This document shows positions 25,301 through 38,131 of a DNA stretch of 64,000 nt, piece after piece; within the stretch, counting starts at the first letter, position 1, and each line of letters starts with the position of its first letter. The stretch comes from Smittia aterrima (lineage: Eukaryota > Arthropoda > Insecta > Diptera > Chironomidae), in NCBI GenBank assembly GCA_033063855.1, contig CP093830.1:2170854-2234853 (forward strand). The letters run 5' to 3'. The notes beneath the pieces are model-generated. The model did no database searches and was not told the DNA's origin. It saw only the letters and a list, made by a program, of their open reading frames with translations. A program made the translations under genes and the position numbers.

Positions 25301-25849
25301 CAGTGATTTTCGCCTGTCGCATGCACATCGATCGGAAGCCTCGTCGGATGTCATCACGAAATAAATTACATTTACTTTTTTTCCCTTAGAGGCGTTGCTG
25401 TTTATGAAAGTCTTCGTAAACATCCAGGTTTGGCAGTTTGTATGATTGAGAGATTTTCAGAACGGGAAGTTTAGATTAATCGGCGACTTAGAAGCGCTTA
25501 GATGATTTGATGATGATTGAAGATTAAGCTTATAAGAGAAGGAAGCTTCTTTCATAGCCCGTAATGAGTTTCAAATTGAAAATTGCTTTTAAACGAACTG
25601 CAGTTGTGTTCTCATCCCGCTATTTTTCACGGGCTAATCGCTATTCGCGTTAGTTGATAATTGTTGACTTACCTTCGGCAGTGAAGCTAATACTTGCTGC
25701 TTGACGTCCCATAATAACTTGTCGACGGGGAATTGAAGACATTTGTAAATGTCTAGTTCGGGCACGTGAATTCGTACCAGGATCCAACCTTCCCTCGGAG
25801 TTTCGGGAGGCGGTTCATCGTCTTCGAAAGGCGCTTGATTTGAACTCAT
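13320..25849 (-). CDS. Prosap: Shank/Prosap postsynaptic scaffold protein
   Basis: Thirteen coding exons on the minus strand give 1398 aa: 25673-25849, 22486-22611, 21808-22139, 21579-21747, 21173-21367, 20983-21049, 17683-17970, 16346-16787, 16187-16214, 15688-15864, 14534-15631, 13684-14473 and 13320-13627. All phases agree. Domains in order are the SPN/ubiquitin-like N-terminus (about 1-130, with NYGLFCPPSNGKAGKFLDEE), ankyrin repeats (about 130-355, with DPNFHCQESGETPL and ALLHDHAVLG), SH3 (about 484-545), PDZ (about 605-700, with KRGFGFVLRGAK) and a proline/serine-rich region (RPTSSRITAAELEDLF is conserved in vertebrate Shanks). A PPPPEF Homer EVH1-type ligand lies near 1300, followed by a Gln/His-rich tail. 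Shank organises glutamate receptor and actin complexes at synapses. The start ATG 25849 follows an A-rich context. No SAM domain is visible before the stop. The SH3 lacks the usual binding-groove Trp. Confidence 0.93.
13387..13412 (-). repeat. polyglutamine-coding CAG/CAA repeat in the Shank C-terminus
   Basis: A run of eight Gln codons (mixed CAG and CAA on the minus strand) lies in the last Shank exon, followed by a His-rich tail ending HSHHQHH. The interrupted codons argue for protein-level rather than slippage-driven conservation. It accounts for several misleading open frames on the opposite strand. Confidence 0.8.
16187..16214 (-). other. 28-nt microexon of Shank between SH3 and PDZ
   Basis: The exon lies between CTTTTAG and GTGAGT and encodes the end of a split Asn codon plus FLMPEPRTV. 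It joins the SH3 exon (phase 2) to the PDZ exon (phase 0) to give EPRTV-LLHRAKRGFGF, in line with the family sequence just before the PDZ. Skipping it would shift the frame, so it should be constitutive. It is already counted in the Shank CDS. Confidence 0.75.
17971..20982. other. 3-kb intron of Shank, no nested gene seen
   Basis: The stretch separates the last ankyrin exon (donor GTGAGT after 20983) from the linker exon (acceptor ATACAG before 17970). Both sides are phase 1, so no coding exon is required between them. I saw no convincing gene on either strand. A TATAAAAAG at 19281 lacks an Initiator. Intronic enhancers are possible given the length in an otherwise compact genome. Confidence 0.6.
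22612..25672. other. 3-kb first coding intron of Shank, no nested gene seen
   Basis: It joins exon 1 (ends ...SLPK, donor GTAAGT) to exon 2 (starts ELKESFNYG) in phase 0. Short frames such as 24556-24786 (plus) are isolated and unlike known proteins. A perfect 10-bp inverted repeat at 23241-23277 is listed separately. The size is in line with regulatory content. Confidence 0.6.
23241..23277. repeat. perfect 10-bp inverted repeat with 17-nt loop
   Basis: ATCTACTTAC at 23241-23250 is exactly complementary to GTAAGTAGAT at 23268-23277. The symmetry places a GTAAGT donor-like word on both strands. It lies inside the first Shank intron. The function is unknown, and chance is a real possibility. 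Confidence 0.6.
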
Positions 25850-28800
25850 CTTTGCCTTAACGTCTGATTTATTTTTACTTTAGAATTGTGGGAAAATTAC
25901 ACATTTGAAGTGGTGGCCAAACACCTCTCGATTGCCCACTTAATACTCAGTTTATGATTTCCCAATGGCTCTTTCATCTCAACTCGATTTAGTTTTCTTA
26001 TGAACCTTTCTATTCTTAGCACTTTTACTTTACACGCACGGACACGAGTCTTGGCACAATTTCCTCGTCTCTCGAGAGCTTGTTTCTCTTTTTTTAATGT
26101 TGTTCAATGCACTTATGAGTCGATTATTCAATATTGTTTACTGGATCAAGCGAGATTTCTGGTTTCTGGTTTTCACTGCGATTGCTAATCCAATTATGTT
26201 TGAGCTTCAACCTGGAAAGAAACATAAGCGAGAAAGAAAATATTGTAAAAAGGGTTTCGCAAGTTTAATTCAATTTAAAAAGTCGAATCGGGGTGATACT
26301 CGAATTGAACGGAGACTGGCTAATGGGATTCCGAAAAAGAACATTCAAATTGACCTTCGATCAGCCTGCGCTTTCTCTCGATGCCTCGGGGGCAACAGAA
26401 TGGAAAATTATCCAACGTCTTGAACTGAAATGACAACAATGGACCCATCAAGAACTCTCCGCTTTATTTTTATGGTTCACTTCAGAAAGCAGCGGACGAG
26501 GGCGAGGAGGAAAGAACACGAAGCTGCTTCAGAGTAAAAAGTTCTTTGACCCACAACGCCCCAGCAAACGACGACAGAGACGCGTACATGAAATGCAATT
26601 TATTACCAATCGTCTTGTCTCCTTTAATCTCTTTTTCATGCAACCAACTTTACATGTGTTCAACGCTCGGACTCATCCTATTTTCATGCCTCTTGGACTC
26701 GCGATACAGATTTCCGATTCCCTCAAAAGGAATGCGAGACGATCATCATCATCTTCATGCAAGCAATGTTAGTCGACCATTCGGCACGCTCAGTAATTTA
26801 TTTTACCAGAACTCCAGCCGTGTAATGGAATTAGAACCGTGATCAAGCCGTCGATTCGTGACACGGATGAATGAGCGAAGGTAGACAAGAACAATGAAGG
26901 GGGGATTGGTAAGAAGAAGACGACGACAAGCGCTTCATCGTCGACATCATAAAAAATCGAAAGTAAACATGTAACACAACAATCAGTCGCCATGAGAGTC
27001 CATCGATTTAACAAAAGAAATTCGAATTTGATCAAGTGGAGGTCCCAAAACACAAAACACCGCAGCAAGAGGAATCAATTTGTTTCGAATGGACATTTAA
27101 ACTGTGAAAAGAAATCCACCTGATTAAATTTAAAAAACGTTAGTTTAGTCGCCGCTTGATGCTATTAAGAGAGGCCCCAATACAACAATGAAGCGCAGAT
27201 ATTAATTCAATTAAAAATACTGCTCGCTAGAGAAACGACGTGGCTGCTCGTCGAAAGCCCGCGAAATAATTGATCGAGAGTCTCACTTTAACTCATTCGA
27301 GATTTCTTTGGAACGAATGCCATTCGATCAAGTTCAGGACGGACTCAGCAATTATTTTGCAATCGTTAATTCGACATTCAAATGCTTAGCACTAAATTGG
27401 ACCCGTGCACATTTTTTTTTCTAGACGTCTCTCACACTCAATTAAAATCTTAAGTCGGAACGGGCTCGTGTTGTGTGTACGACTTACGAAATAATCAAAT
27501 CAAACAATATGATACGTTTAATTCGCTATTACTTACTAGTTCAAGGGAAATGCTTTTTTTGTGGGACGACGAGAGAAAACTAATTGCGTAATTGCCCAAA
27601 CTAATAAAGCGTCAAGAGCTTAAGAAGAAAAAAAAACAGACAAATCGATGGCATTTCTCCCGATTGCGTGCTTAGTTCGATTGCTCTTTCTCTCAATCGC
27701 TCAGCGAATTATGAAAACTGTAAGTGACTGGAATAGGCGACGAGCGAGTGTGATGGAGCAAGCAAAGCAAGAGTCAAGAAATTATGTGTAAGGGGGCGTT
27801 CGTCGGTGATATGGCATGAGGGAGTTGCTGCAAACCTTGACGTTTGGAAAGTTTGAGTTGATTTCAAGTGTCTCTCGAATGAAGTCAGAATTACAAGCGC
27901 AAACGTCCTTTCAAAGACAAACAAACTTCCAGTCGTTCCCCGCGCTTTTAAACGTAGATCTTTTGGCAAAGGCAAATTGTACATAATGTGAACATTACGA
28001 GAAGAAAAAAAAATCCAGTTTGCCCGTTGTCAATACAGAAAAGTTTTTTTTCTCTCTTCTCCTTTATGTAATTTTCAAAGCTTGTGTATTGATTGAGATC
28101 CAGGTCCAGGTTTTCAGCGATTGTTGTTGGAGAAATACTTAACATACTCGCGAGGCTTTGAGATGGAGCACGGGAGATGAGAAGAAGAGACAGAGACACA
28201 TCGATCGTCTATCTCGCTCGCACTCGCCATGCACAAATTTTTTATTCGAGCGGAATGTTGTTGCCTTATTAACTTGGATTGCCCACATTTGGATGTTTCT
28301 GGTTGTTGACTGGAAACAGTTTTGTGTTTGTTTGTTTGTGTCTCTGTGCGACTCATTTCCAATCTTTCTTTCTTTTTTCAGTTGGGGCTTTACGTTTTTT
28401 AAATGAACTGACGTCATTGCGACAACAAAACGTGGGATAACTTCTTCTTCTTTGTTATTTCGAAGGAAAGTATTGCAAGCTGTCAATAAAACAGATCACA
28501 CTCAATTCGTCACCTTCGATACAGCTTCGGCAAATAGAACAAACGCTGGTCTCACAGCAGTCTCTCTCTCGCACCTTAGCGTATGGCATGGGCAAAGAAG
28601 CCAACAACATACCATCACACACAACTCTGACGTGAATGAATATTAAGAAAGCGTTTCTGAGAGTGAAAAAAAAACTTAATGAAATGAATAAAAGACATCA
28701 GATGTGTCACTTCAAAGCTGCCTTGAAAGCTCGACGGCAATAAAGTGATTTACAAGTCGTTGCATACGCTTCGCGACAATGATGTGCCTAATTAACTCAA

Positions 28801-31800
28801 CTTCATTGTTTAGACAATGTGAAGACGGTGGGATGACATCACTGATTGTCACCCAGAAAAAGAAAACAAATGCTTAACACAATTTCACGCACATACAGCT
28901 GTGACATACATAATCCGTCAATAAAATTAGATTTTCGTTCGCGGGCTTGTTCGTTTGGCGGTGCGTCGTAAAGTGATTTTTCGAGTAGCCCAGAGTGCGG
29001 GAAGTTTGTTTTCATAAACTAGCTTGGCTGTTTTTTTTCCAGCAACGCGACGACTAATTGCACTTCTCATAAACAAAATGCGCGCCGCGTCGTGTCCCAA
29101 GGTGAACTAGCCGTTTGAAATAGATCATTCCGTGCAGATATACACACTTGCGTTTCAATAGTTTATTGGTCAATTTCATCAGGCCAGACTGTTTGTTTAA
29201 ACTTTGATGTCAGGTGTAATTGTGCTCTTTTATTTTATCGTCCGTGGCTAGTGTTGATGGACATGAGAATGATGGAAACGGAAAGTATTCACATGACCCA
29301 GACCGATGATGATGAAGTCGAAATACGAAACGACTTTTCCTGTCCTTTCATTGCTTACTTGAAGAGTAAGGAACTGTCTGACAATCCGTCAACGACTAAA
29401 CCGCAGCACGGAAAATAAAACTTCAATTAAATTGAAATTGTGGAAGTATTGCGCTTAATAACAGCAGTGAGTTCGATTGAGTGAGTTCGATCGTGATTGC
29501 TGTGGCTTTTCTACATTCTCGAAGCCGCTCGTGACTACAGAGATTTGTTTTCGCGCGCACAGAGAAATATTCAAATATCATTAATCTCGATCGGCGATAC
29601 GAAAAATCAACAATTTAAAGAGTTGTTGATTGAGATTTATTAGATGTTTATGATGACCGTTCGCTGCCGTGAGATTGCACAAGTGGAGAGCGAGAAGCTC
29701 CATGCCGTGCATCGATAAAACTTTGTAATTAAAGCTGAACTAGAATCGCGACGTAACGGACGATCCATTTCTTGCTATGAGCTACTTAAGATCGATGCTA
29801 CTTGCAAATGCATGAAAGTGATGATGATGCTGATTAGTGCATCGAGCCCCGATCACTATCGTAATCACCACGGAAATTTAGTTCAATGTTTTCTTTTTTC
29901 GGGTCGGCTTGTGATTCATGTTGTTTAAGTAGGATATCCGCATTTTATAACTTAACTTTCGATTGGTGGCGATGAAGCGTTGAAAAAAACAAAAGCAAGA
30001 GTTTGATGTACGTGTTGATGGAGAGTTTGGAACTCCCCCACGTTGGAAAAAAAGGTTTTTTTATTCGCGCTACCGGGTTGTTCTTGATAATAATTAATTG
30101 GTCAAATGATGTAGATAGGGGAGAGAAGGAAACGTATACATGCTTTACTATGAACACAAAATTTTATGTCTCGGTACTCCCATCAACGTCTGAATGATGA
30201 GTTAGGGACATGAAAAATGTGGAGAATCAGCTCGGAGAATCGAAGGGTAGAAAGTGCTCTGAAGGGAAATAAAAAGGAAGGACGCACACCCAGTCCACAC
30301 CAACACATCACTGCGTTACTAATCTAGCGAGATAGATGGACATGAATGAGCCTACATTCAGAGATACTTGAATGGGAAAATGTCGTAGCATGAGAAATTC
30401 CCCATTATGGTCACAAGATATCACACACACACACACACATGATAGTCGCGAAGACAAGCCTCGGAGACCGCTTATGAAGTTTAAGTTAATTAACTCGCTA
30501 AAGACGACCTGAGCCGCTTTCGGTCTCGTTTCTAAATTGAGCAAGTCGTTCGACGAGTATGATTGTCGGGGTCTCTCGACGTTCTATTGTTTGTCGTCCG
30601 CTTTTTCAATTAAACTTTTCTCTCTTTCCGATCATTCGGAAATATTTTTGTGATCTAGCGAGAAGACCCGTCACCTTGACGGCAACTGATAAGAATTTTT
30701 TTGAAGAAATCCTTTCAAGGTTATACAAAGGAGCTTAAGCATGTACACGATCGCGTTACAAATCGTCCTAGATGTTTACAATATCAAATTTCCATCCTCG
30801 ACCCATCCGCTACATTTGTCTTCGTTTCTTTCCTTTTCAGCTGGAGAATTCAATTAAGAGTAATTCAATTTATTGTTCTTGTATCTTTGTTTGGTTTTAT
30901 GTGCCGAGTCGAAGTCTTGCTTGTTTTCGGTGCAATTAAGAAGAAAAAAATACATCGAATTGGTAGCTGAAAGCAATCAGCCTTGCACTGCTTCTTCTGA
31001 TCTTGAGTCTCTTGTGAATTTGAGGGTCTATTCGTAAATCATTTAATAATCCCCGTGATTTGCGAACGCCTCTCTTTACAACCTCAACTAATGTGCGTTC
31101 ATATCAATGAGATTTATGACTCGAGATATCGTCTGGCTCCAGTTTGATTCAGTACGATAAACCAAATATAGAATCAAACTTACTCGTTTCCTTCCTCATT
31201 GCTCTGATGAGATTGGTGAGGATAATTTTGGGTGTGAATCTGCTTCTATCCTTTCCCAGATTTTCCTTCGCTTAAAAATCTTTTTCTGCACAATCCATTG
31301 AACAGAATTATTATTACACGACGAGTGGGACTCTTTGTTTTTCTCTTCAGCACGAGAAGTCACCAAGTTTCACTTCATTTGAATAAACTTTTCCGAAAAT
31401 CGATAATTTTTTTTCTTCTTTTCTTCTCTTGTGATGTGATTTTTCCTTCTTCTTCCTTCACTTTTTCCAGCTTCGGAATTTTTATTATTTTTTTCTTCTA
31501 TGAATGAGAAGTCAGTGCGATTAGCGGAATTGATATTTGAGAGCTGCCTTAATTACACCCACGAACTGGATAGCTCACTCAAATCACGTTCGCTTGATTA
31601 TTGATATCAAAAATTTAAATTTTTCAAAGAGGCGAGCGAGATGAATTGATTTTTTTTTCGCTGGCGTATTTTTTGCAAACTGTGAATAAAAATCGCGACT
31701 TGCAATTTGATTGCACTGCTCTTAAGTCCTGAAGAGTTTCTAACAAAGTGTATCAGTTAAATTAGTAAGATTCTTCACAAACTTTGATTTTTACTCCGTT

Positions 31801-32032
31801 TCGCAACTTCTCTCTCTCGAATCTCAAACTCAACTAAAAAATATTTTTCTTATGGTGAGAGGTGAATCAGTTCCTATAAAAATGTTCGTTGCTCACCTTC
31901 ACTAAAGTCTGCAAAGCTTTGACCTTCGAAAGCTAAGAGGTAACAATTGCTCAGAGCTGAGCAATCTGAAAATAGTGAAAAGTCATCGAACAAATAAATT
32001 CAAATTGAAAGAGAATTAATTAAAATTTAATA
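25850..32032. other. 6.2-kb spacer between divergent Shank and ECM29
   Basis: No gene is supported. The stretch must hold the Shank promoter (minus) and the ECM29 promoter (plus). Two strong minus-strand donor words (GTAAGT) at 27482-27487 and 27531-27536 could end upstream noncoding exons of Shank, which would place its real start far from ATG 25849. A (CA)9 microsatellite lies at 30422-30439. Frames such as 28139-28486 are Ser/Lys-rich or hydrophobic and overlap each other on both strands, as expected by chance. Confidence 0.5.
30422..30439. repeat. (CA)9 microsatellite
   Basis: Nine uninterrupted CA units in the Shank-ECM29 spacer. They are useful only as a polymorphic marker. Confidence 0.95.
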
Positions 32033-35000
32033 ATGAGTGACTACGGAAACGATTTGTGTGAGTATCTTCTTGACCTAGATCATGAGGTTCAATTGAATAT
32101 CGAAATATTTAACTCTAAATTTACTTAATTTATTCCCTAATCAAATTCTAGTGCTTCTTGAAAGAGTTCTTCTAAAACTTGGCCTTAGTGAGACAGATGA
32201 GCAGTTGGAGCTTCAACTTAACAAGTTTCTCGGGCCAGTTTTATTGAAAATTGTCAGTCCATCAGAAGAAGTCAGGAAGAAAGTGATGGAAATTCTGACT
32301 CATGTCAACAAACGATTAAAGAGTCGACCGGAGGTAAAGCTAGACCTCGCTCCGATATTGAAGAACTATCAAGAATCCTCGAACTCGTTTCTCATCAACT
32401 TTGCCATCATTTACATAACTTTGGGTTTTCCGCGACTTGACATCGAAAAGCAAACTGAACTTGTGCCGATAATTCTGAACTGTCTCGAAGGAAAACCAGA
32501 GATTCATCAAGACAAGCTTCTCATGCTTATTCTCCCTTTGCTTGGAAACTTGAAGTTACCGGAAATCGCTGACGACAGGAAATCGCTTTTTGGACTCTCC
32601 GACAGACCGAACACAAAAGTGCATCTGCTCTCAATCTTGCTTGATGTTCTCATGCTTCCCTATGGTCATATTGAGACTGAAGTCCCTCCCGGCATGTCAA
32701 TCTATACTTTCAGACGTGTGAGCTTGGAAAACAAAAAGGCTGAATACCTCGAAAACGTAAGTTGTTAGAAAACTTTGTCTTCAATCATTTCTGATGATTT
32801 GTATTTTAGTTGAAGAAAGGAATCGTTAAATTTCTTGACTGTGGAGTCTTTGAGGAAAGAGACATTGTACCACACTTGATAGTCGCAAGTGCTGATACTC
32901 GATTTTCAGTTGCTACACCGGCACTCAATGAACTCAACAAAATCTGCACGTAAGTCAAATATTTCCCGACTCAAATTCCAAAAGTAATCAAATTTCTTTT
33001 CAGATCACTCGACTGGTTCGACCCAAAGATGACAACTCCGCTTTTCATAATTTTTACTGGAAATCAATCGAAAATTCCTGATCGGAAAACATCATCAGTC
33101 AGTCCTCGTGTCAAACAAAAAATCCTCCAACATTTATTGAAATGCCGAGGTCCTGCACTCAACGTTGCCAAAGGAATTCAACTCATCTTTGAATCTTTGT
33201 TTGCTGGAGACGAAAAAACGAATCAGAAATGCAAGGTCGCTGCTTTACAATTTGCATCAAATCTGATTAGTTATGGTCCAAAAGATGTCATCGAAAAACT
33301 TGCTTCGCTTCTTCAAACTTACATCACAAAACTCGTGGGAACTGAATCAGAACATCCACTTGACGTTCAAAATGCAGCTTACAATGCAATTGCTAAACTA
33401 ATTGCTACATGTCCCAATCAATTCAACAAGGACGTTAACATGATCGTTGATTACTTCAACTATCTCAATGGATCATCTCCGGATTTGCAGAATAACATTA
33501 GAGAAGTTCTCGTTGCTTTAGCTCAAGCTTTCAAATGGGATCCGTCAAAGCAACAAGTCGAAGCAATGGAGCTTGACGAAGATGGCACAGTCGAAACTAT
33601 AAAATTCTCTGAAAAGTTTACACCAACAGGCAGTCATCTTCTTCTTCTTGGAGTTCTTCAAGATCAAACCGAATCAAAGCAGCCAATCGCTCAAAATGTT
33701 GCGAGCTTGTTTCTCACGACTTGCTTCCCATCACATTTTGTACAAGCTCGTTATTTGTTGATCGTTCTTTGTGGAACTAGCTCTCAACTGCGTGACACGA
33801 TCTACGGATATCTCTACGGATCACAACGCAAGGATCATATCAACTATGCCAAGCTTATTTCTTGCGATCATGTTGGTGATGATGCTGATGAAAAAGCACT
33901 TCTGATTGATCAAACTATCATTCTCCCAGGATTCAAGCCTCTCATCCATTATGTTGAACAAATTGCAGATAAAAAACTTTCAAGTGCAAGCGAACGTGCG
34001 ACTTACAACAACCACAAACTTGCATTCAACTTGGATGTTTATGTGGAATTGCTCGATTATATTCGCGTTTGCTTGTGGTTCTCAGCGGGCTGCACATCTG
34101 AGCCCGGATCAGAGCGTGAAATGCATTTGCTAACCGAGTACATCGAAACGTTGGAGAAGACAGGAAACATCGAGCATGTTGAAAAGTTCATGAAACTTAT
34201 CCGAAATGTCATCGTCGCTAAGAAAGGATTTATTGAATTATCTTGCTTGTCTGACTTGCTAACAGCTGCTCCAGCAATCATCACAAAGAACAACCTCGAC
34301 TTGAGAGCAACATTAAGCAATTCTCTTCGTGAAGTCAATGAAACCATTCGTTTGTTGATATCGAAGATTTATGGAATACTTCTTGCTTATGGATCTGACG
34401 AGAAATCTTTCAACGAAGAAATCAAATCATTATCAAACAACGCGCAAAAATCACTTGAATATCAACATGGATCTGTCTTGGCCATGGCAAATGGTTTTTA
34501 TCATCGCATCATCAGTTTTAGAAAGTCTGGAGATGACATGGCGTTAGCACAGCTGCTTGAAAGTACTGAGCTCTTCGATGCTGTTGTTTATTTAGTGAAA
34601 CTCCTGACTGACATTAAGTCGATGCTTACACTCGCAGCGATCAAAGGAATCTCGTTGATTGGTTGTTGCATTCCTTTGCCGTTGGAAGAAGTTGAAGAAA
34701 AGGAAGTTTCTCAGGATAAAATGGACGTGGATGTTTCTCAAAATACGAAGAACTACGTTTTCAAGACGATATTTCAATTGCTGAAGAGCTCTCAGACAAA
34801 GCAGAAGATCCGTGAGGATTCTGCTCATTGCCTCGGACACTTGTCAATTGGAGATCGCGGATTTTTCGCAAAGAAAGTTATCAGTGGTTTCTTAGACTTG
34901 AAACGAGCTACAAAAGACGCTGCGATTCACATTGCAATCGCTCAAGGTCTTGTATTTACTGTAGCAGGAGATGAGAAACTTCCGAAAGAAATTCAATCGA

Positions 35001-37860
35001 ACGATGACGACGAGTTATTAACTAAACTTCTTGCTGAACTCATTAAGATCGTCCCTGAAGTGAATGTTTGCTCCCGTCAAGCTGTCGCGTTGTGGCTTCT
35101 CGCTGTCATCAAAGCTTGTCCAAGTCGCAATCCAGTTCTTGAGAAACGTCGAGTGATTCAAATGGCGTTCACTCATCTCTTATCTGAAGACAACGAACTC
35201 GTTCAAGATGTTGCCAGTCGCGGTCTTGGTCTAATCTATTCAATGTCAAACGAAAGTGATCAGTCTGAATTGTCGAATTTGCTTCTTCAGCAGTTGAGTG
35301 AAGGGAACAAAGGAAAAGTTAACAAAATCGCTGATGACACTGTTCTTTTCGAAGAAGGAGTCTTGGGGAAGGCTCCAACTGGGGCAAACCTCTCAACATA
35401 CAAAGACCTCTGCAGTTTGGCTTCTGATTTGAATCAACCTGAGATTCTTTATTCATTCATGCAACTTGCTAACAACAACGCTAATTGGAACAGTAAACTT
35501 GGCGCTGCTTTCGGTTTGAACTCAATTTCGGGCATCGCCAAATCTAAGATGCAACCTTACCTTTCAAAGATCGTGCCTCGCCTGTTCCGCTACAAATATG
35601 ATCCAACACCTAAGATTCAAAACTCAATGAGCAGTATCTGGGACTCTGTGGTAATTGATAATAAGGAAACAATTGAACTTTATTACTGGGATATCCTTGA
35701 AGACGTCATTACGAACTTAACTCATCCAGAGTGGCGAACGAGAATTGCGTGTTGCTTAGCAGCTCGAGATTTAATTCGACGAACTTCTGGACTTAGACTG
35801 AGAAGTACGGACCCTCATTCAAGCAAGGAAGAGAAAATGGATGTTGATGGAAGTGTTCCTGAACCTGAACTTAAACAGCTCTGGATGCAAATTTACCGCG
35901 TAATGGATGATTTCCATGAAGGAACAAGAGAGGCAGCCGAAGGCACAGCAAAAATGCTAGCAAAGATTTGCGTGTTAGCAGTTTCATGTGATCATGGCAA
36001 AAGTGGATTAAGTGTCTCATCATCAATCTTGCCATTCTTACTTGAAACTGGGGTAACTCATACTGTCTTAGAAATTCGTCGATTGAGTTTGAGAACAGTT
36101 TCCGAGATGATTGATTCGTCTGGTCAGTTGATTCATCCTCATTTATCAGAATTAATTCCTTGCTTGCTAAAGGCAACTGGGGAACTTGATAACACGAAGC
36201 TAACTCATATGAGCAACGTTTACAGTGCAGAAGTGGGATTTCAGGAAGAAATTGATACTTTGAGAGCAACAGCTGCTAAGAGTCATTATACGATGGAAAC
36301 TCTCATGAAGTGCATAAAATATATCGACTACCCAACACTCGAGAAGACAACACCTGCTATTCTTGATTTGATCAAGACAAACATCATTCTCGGCACGAAG
36401 ATAGCAACCGCTCACTTCGTCTGTTTGATAAGCGTTCATCTCAGTAAAGATATGACTCCGCTGGTCGGTAAATACTTGAGCGCATGTCTCGTGGCTCTCA
36501 ACGATCGAAATACTGTTGTGAGAAAGTATTATGCATCAGCAATCGGGCATTTGATTGGAGGCGCCAAGGATACGACAGTTGTCAGCTTATTCAAGAAACT
36601 AAATACTTTATACTTTGAAGATCAGTCTGGCAAGTCAAGATCCATCAGTCTTACGCTCACCGCTATCAACAAGAAGCATGCTGATATCATTAAAGATTAT
36701 TCAAGCACAATCATGCCATTAATCTTTTTCGCGAAACACGAAGAAATCAACGAGGAGAACAAATCTACTGTGGAATCTTGGCAGGAGTTGTGGAATGATG
36801 TGAGCTTTGGAGATTCAATGCTTCGACTTTACTTGAACGACATTATTGTTGTCTTGGAGAATTCGTTGAATAATCAGAGTTGGTTATTGAAAGCTCAAAG
36901 TGGAAATGCTATCAAATCTATTGCACAACGACTCGAGACAACTTTGAAAGATGAAGATCGAACGCGTTTGATCGAGCTCGTCTTGGCTAATGCCAGTGGC
37001 AGAACTTTCAGTGGAAAAGAAAGATTGATTGAAGCCCTCGCTGCTTTATGCTCAAAATCGACCAGCAAAGAGTTGAACAATCGCTTGATTGAATGTGTTA
37101 TCCGAGAATGTCGCAAGGACGAAGTGATTTATAAAACGAAAGTTTTGAAATGCCTCGGCGATGTATTGGAAAAGTTGGACGAAGAAAATCGATTCGAAGA
37201 CGTTTTCAACTTGGTTTGGGATATATTGGATAAGCAAACGATTTCAACAAAGGATGACGAAGCAGGACCAAGCAATACTACAACATCAAATGAAGAGCGT
37301 AACAAGGATAAGGTCACACTTATCAATCTCAAAGAAGTTGTTTGCGAAACTCTGGGTAAATCTTGGCCATCACTGAAAGCCGTGAACTCAATTGAGACTC
37401 AAGAGAAATATCAAATTATGCTGATTGTTAAGCTCACAGAATGCTTGAAAGTTAATACACGACCAATCCAAAAGAGTTTGATTGGAGCCCTTTGTTTGTT
37501 CCTCGAGAAGTTACATTTGCTTAACGACGAGGCGATTAAGAATGATGAAAGTCTTAACAAGATTTGTGACTTGGTCATGGCTAATGTTTCCGAAGCTTCA
37601 GGTTTGTTACAATTTTTTGTCTTCTGATCTTAAGTCTAATGAAGTTTTCATTCGCAGTTGTTCCGCATACCGGCTTGAAGAAGGAAGCTCTCCAATCTTT
37701 CTTGATTCTCATCAAGAAACTTAAAGCGATTAATAAACATAATGAGTTGAAAATTGTTCAAGCAAAATATGAAGCAATGCTGGGAAATTTCCAAAAGGAT
37801 TCTTCTCCCGAAATCAAATTACGACTTCAAGACATCACCGAGCAATTGAAAGCTGTTTAA
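32033..37860 (+). CDS. Ecm29: ECM29 proteasome adaptor and scaffold protein (ECPAS)
   Basis: Five coding exons are seen: 32033-32057, 32152-32756, 32810-32949, 33004-37601 and 37658-37860. They give 1856 aa, about the length of human ECPAS. The first exon encodes only MSDYGNDL plus one base and joins in phase 1 to LLLERVLLKLGLSETDEQL, closely matching the human N-terminus. Other family blocks are KSRPEVKL, PPGMS, VQDVASRGLGLIYSMSNE, GALGK-like VLGKAPTG, LSTYKDLCSLASDL and GKERLIEAL. The protein is a long array of HEAT-type helical repeats. ECM29 binds the 26S proteasome, tethering core and regulatory particles and linking them to membranes and motors. The last donor is GTTTGT, a weaker site, but the phase and the C-terminus support it. 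A poly(A) signal follows at 37916. Confidence 0.94.
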
Positions 37861-37915
37861 AAGTTTTAAATTGTCTCTTTTTTTTATTGAACTTCAGGTT
37901 TTTGTGAAACTATTT

Positions 37916-37921
37916 AATAAA
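37916..37921 (+). terminator. poly(A) signal of ECM29
   Basis: AATAAA 56 bp after the ECM29 stop and about 210 bp before the next gene starts. Confidence 0.6.
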
Positions 37922-38131
37922 TTTAATCAGAATTGTAATAGACAATTAACTATTGACAACTTTTGTATTTGATTCATCAGAGAAGTTCTGAGAGAACATT
38001 TAGACCAGAAATAAAAACCGGCAAAACTGTAAAAATAAATTAACGGTTTTATTTTGAACTTTGAAGGGAAATTCCTGCGCCAGTTAAAAATAATCATAAC
38101 AAACGAAAAATTACTTGAAAATCACAAAAAA

